From Anaerolineaceae bacterium UBA700 (GTDB taxonomy: Bacteria > Chloroflexota > Anaerolineae > Anaerolineales > Anaerolineaceae), in assembly GCA_002298885.1 (NCBI GenBank), contig DBMK01000075.1, positions 1 to 5,620 on the forward strand: a stretch of DNA of 5,620 nt, written 5' to 3'. Under the pieces are notes generated by a model, which had not been told where the DNA came from, did no database searches, and saw only the letters and a list, made by a program, of their open reading frames with translations. A program made the translations under genes and the position numbers. Shown here piece after piece: positions 5,551-5,620 of the stretch; within the stretch, counting starts at the first letter, position 1, and every line of letters begins with the position of its first letter.

Positions 5551-5584
5551 AGAGTTTTTGGCGGAAAATTCCGCCAAAAACTCT
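5551..5584 (+). terminator. Long perfect palindrome after the lipoprotein gene
   Basis: Arms 5551-5566 and 5569-5584 are exact reverse complements (16 bases each, in practice about 14 bp with the loop AAAATT). It begins 24 bases after the stop codon. A T7 run (5544-5550) precedes it rather than follows it, and the sequence after it is ATTAATTAG, so this is not a canonical intrinsic terminator. It is the only terminator candidate for the lipoprotein gene within the window and may equally be a dispersed palindromic element. Confidence 0.5.
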
Positions 5585-5597
5585 ATTAATTAGTTCT

Positions 5598-5610
5598 CCC
5601 TGGAGTTTGG
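5598..5610 (-). repeat. Inverted copy of the 13-base motif found at 662-674
   Basis: CCCTGGAGTTTGG here is the exact reverse complement of CCAAACTCCAGGG at 662-674. The resemblance extends outward: in the matching orientation both have an A-run, then G and C bases before the motif. This indicates a dispersed short repeat rather than chance. The window ends ten bases later, so its full extent cannot be seen. Confidence 0.45.
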
Positions 5611-5620
5611 CTCTTTTCCA

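Noticed and set aside
4639..5577. A 312-codon open frame on the minus strand
   Set aside because: It is antisense to the lipoprotein gene, starts inside the terminal palindrome, and its translation is of low-information, shadow-like composition.

Overview
The window carries five protein-coding genes, all on the + strand, separated by palindrome-rich spacers. The coding DNA is GC-rich. The last gene encodes a lipoprotein whose lipobox is followed by a long Thr/Pro linker and beta-propeller repeats, and the spacers hold GC-rich palindromes that look like dispersed genomic repeats. Together these suggest a Chloroflexota genome, most likely Anaerolineae. This is an inference from style, since no phylogenetic marker gene is present.

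Layout. Bases 1-98 are an AT-rich leader. Bases 99-458 encode a small VOC (glyoxalase/bleomycin-resistance fold) protein. Bases 459-734 hold no gene but contain three strong hairpins and a possible leader structure around the next ribosome binding site. Bases 735-2327 encode an M28-family zinc aminopeptidase fused to a polytopic membrane domain, an architecture like eukaryotic ERMP1/Pff1. After a short spacer, bases 2414-2881 encode a GNAT N-acetyltransferase whose stop codon overlaps the start of a PhzF-family isomerase (2878-3807). Bases 3749-3882 hold two inverted copies of a GC-rich palindromic repeat, and the first copy encodes the C-terminal tail of the PhzF protein. A clear sigma70-type promoter (3946-3974) then drives the lipoprotein gene 4024-5526. 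The window ends with a long perfect palindrome and an inverted copy of a 13-base motif also found at 662-674.

How the genes relate. The acetyltransferase and the PhzF protein are translationally coupled and probably act on small amino-acid-like metabolites; the substrate cannot be read from the sequence. The peptidase and the lipoprotein are both predicted to act at the cell envelope. The VOC gene and the lipoprotein gene look like independent transcription units. I see no evidence for a multi-gene defence, mobile or biosynthetic system. The most interesting signals are repeat-derived: a repeat that has supplied the end of a protein, a possible stem covering a ribosome binding site, and the dispersed motif family in the spacers.
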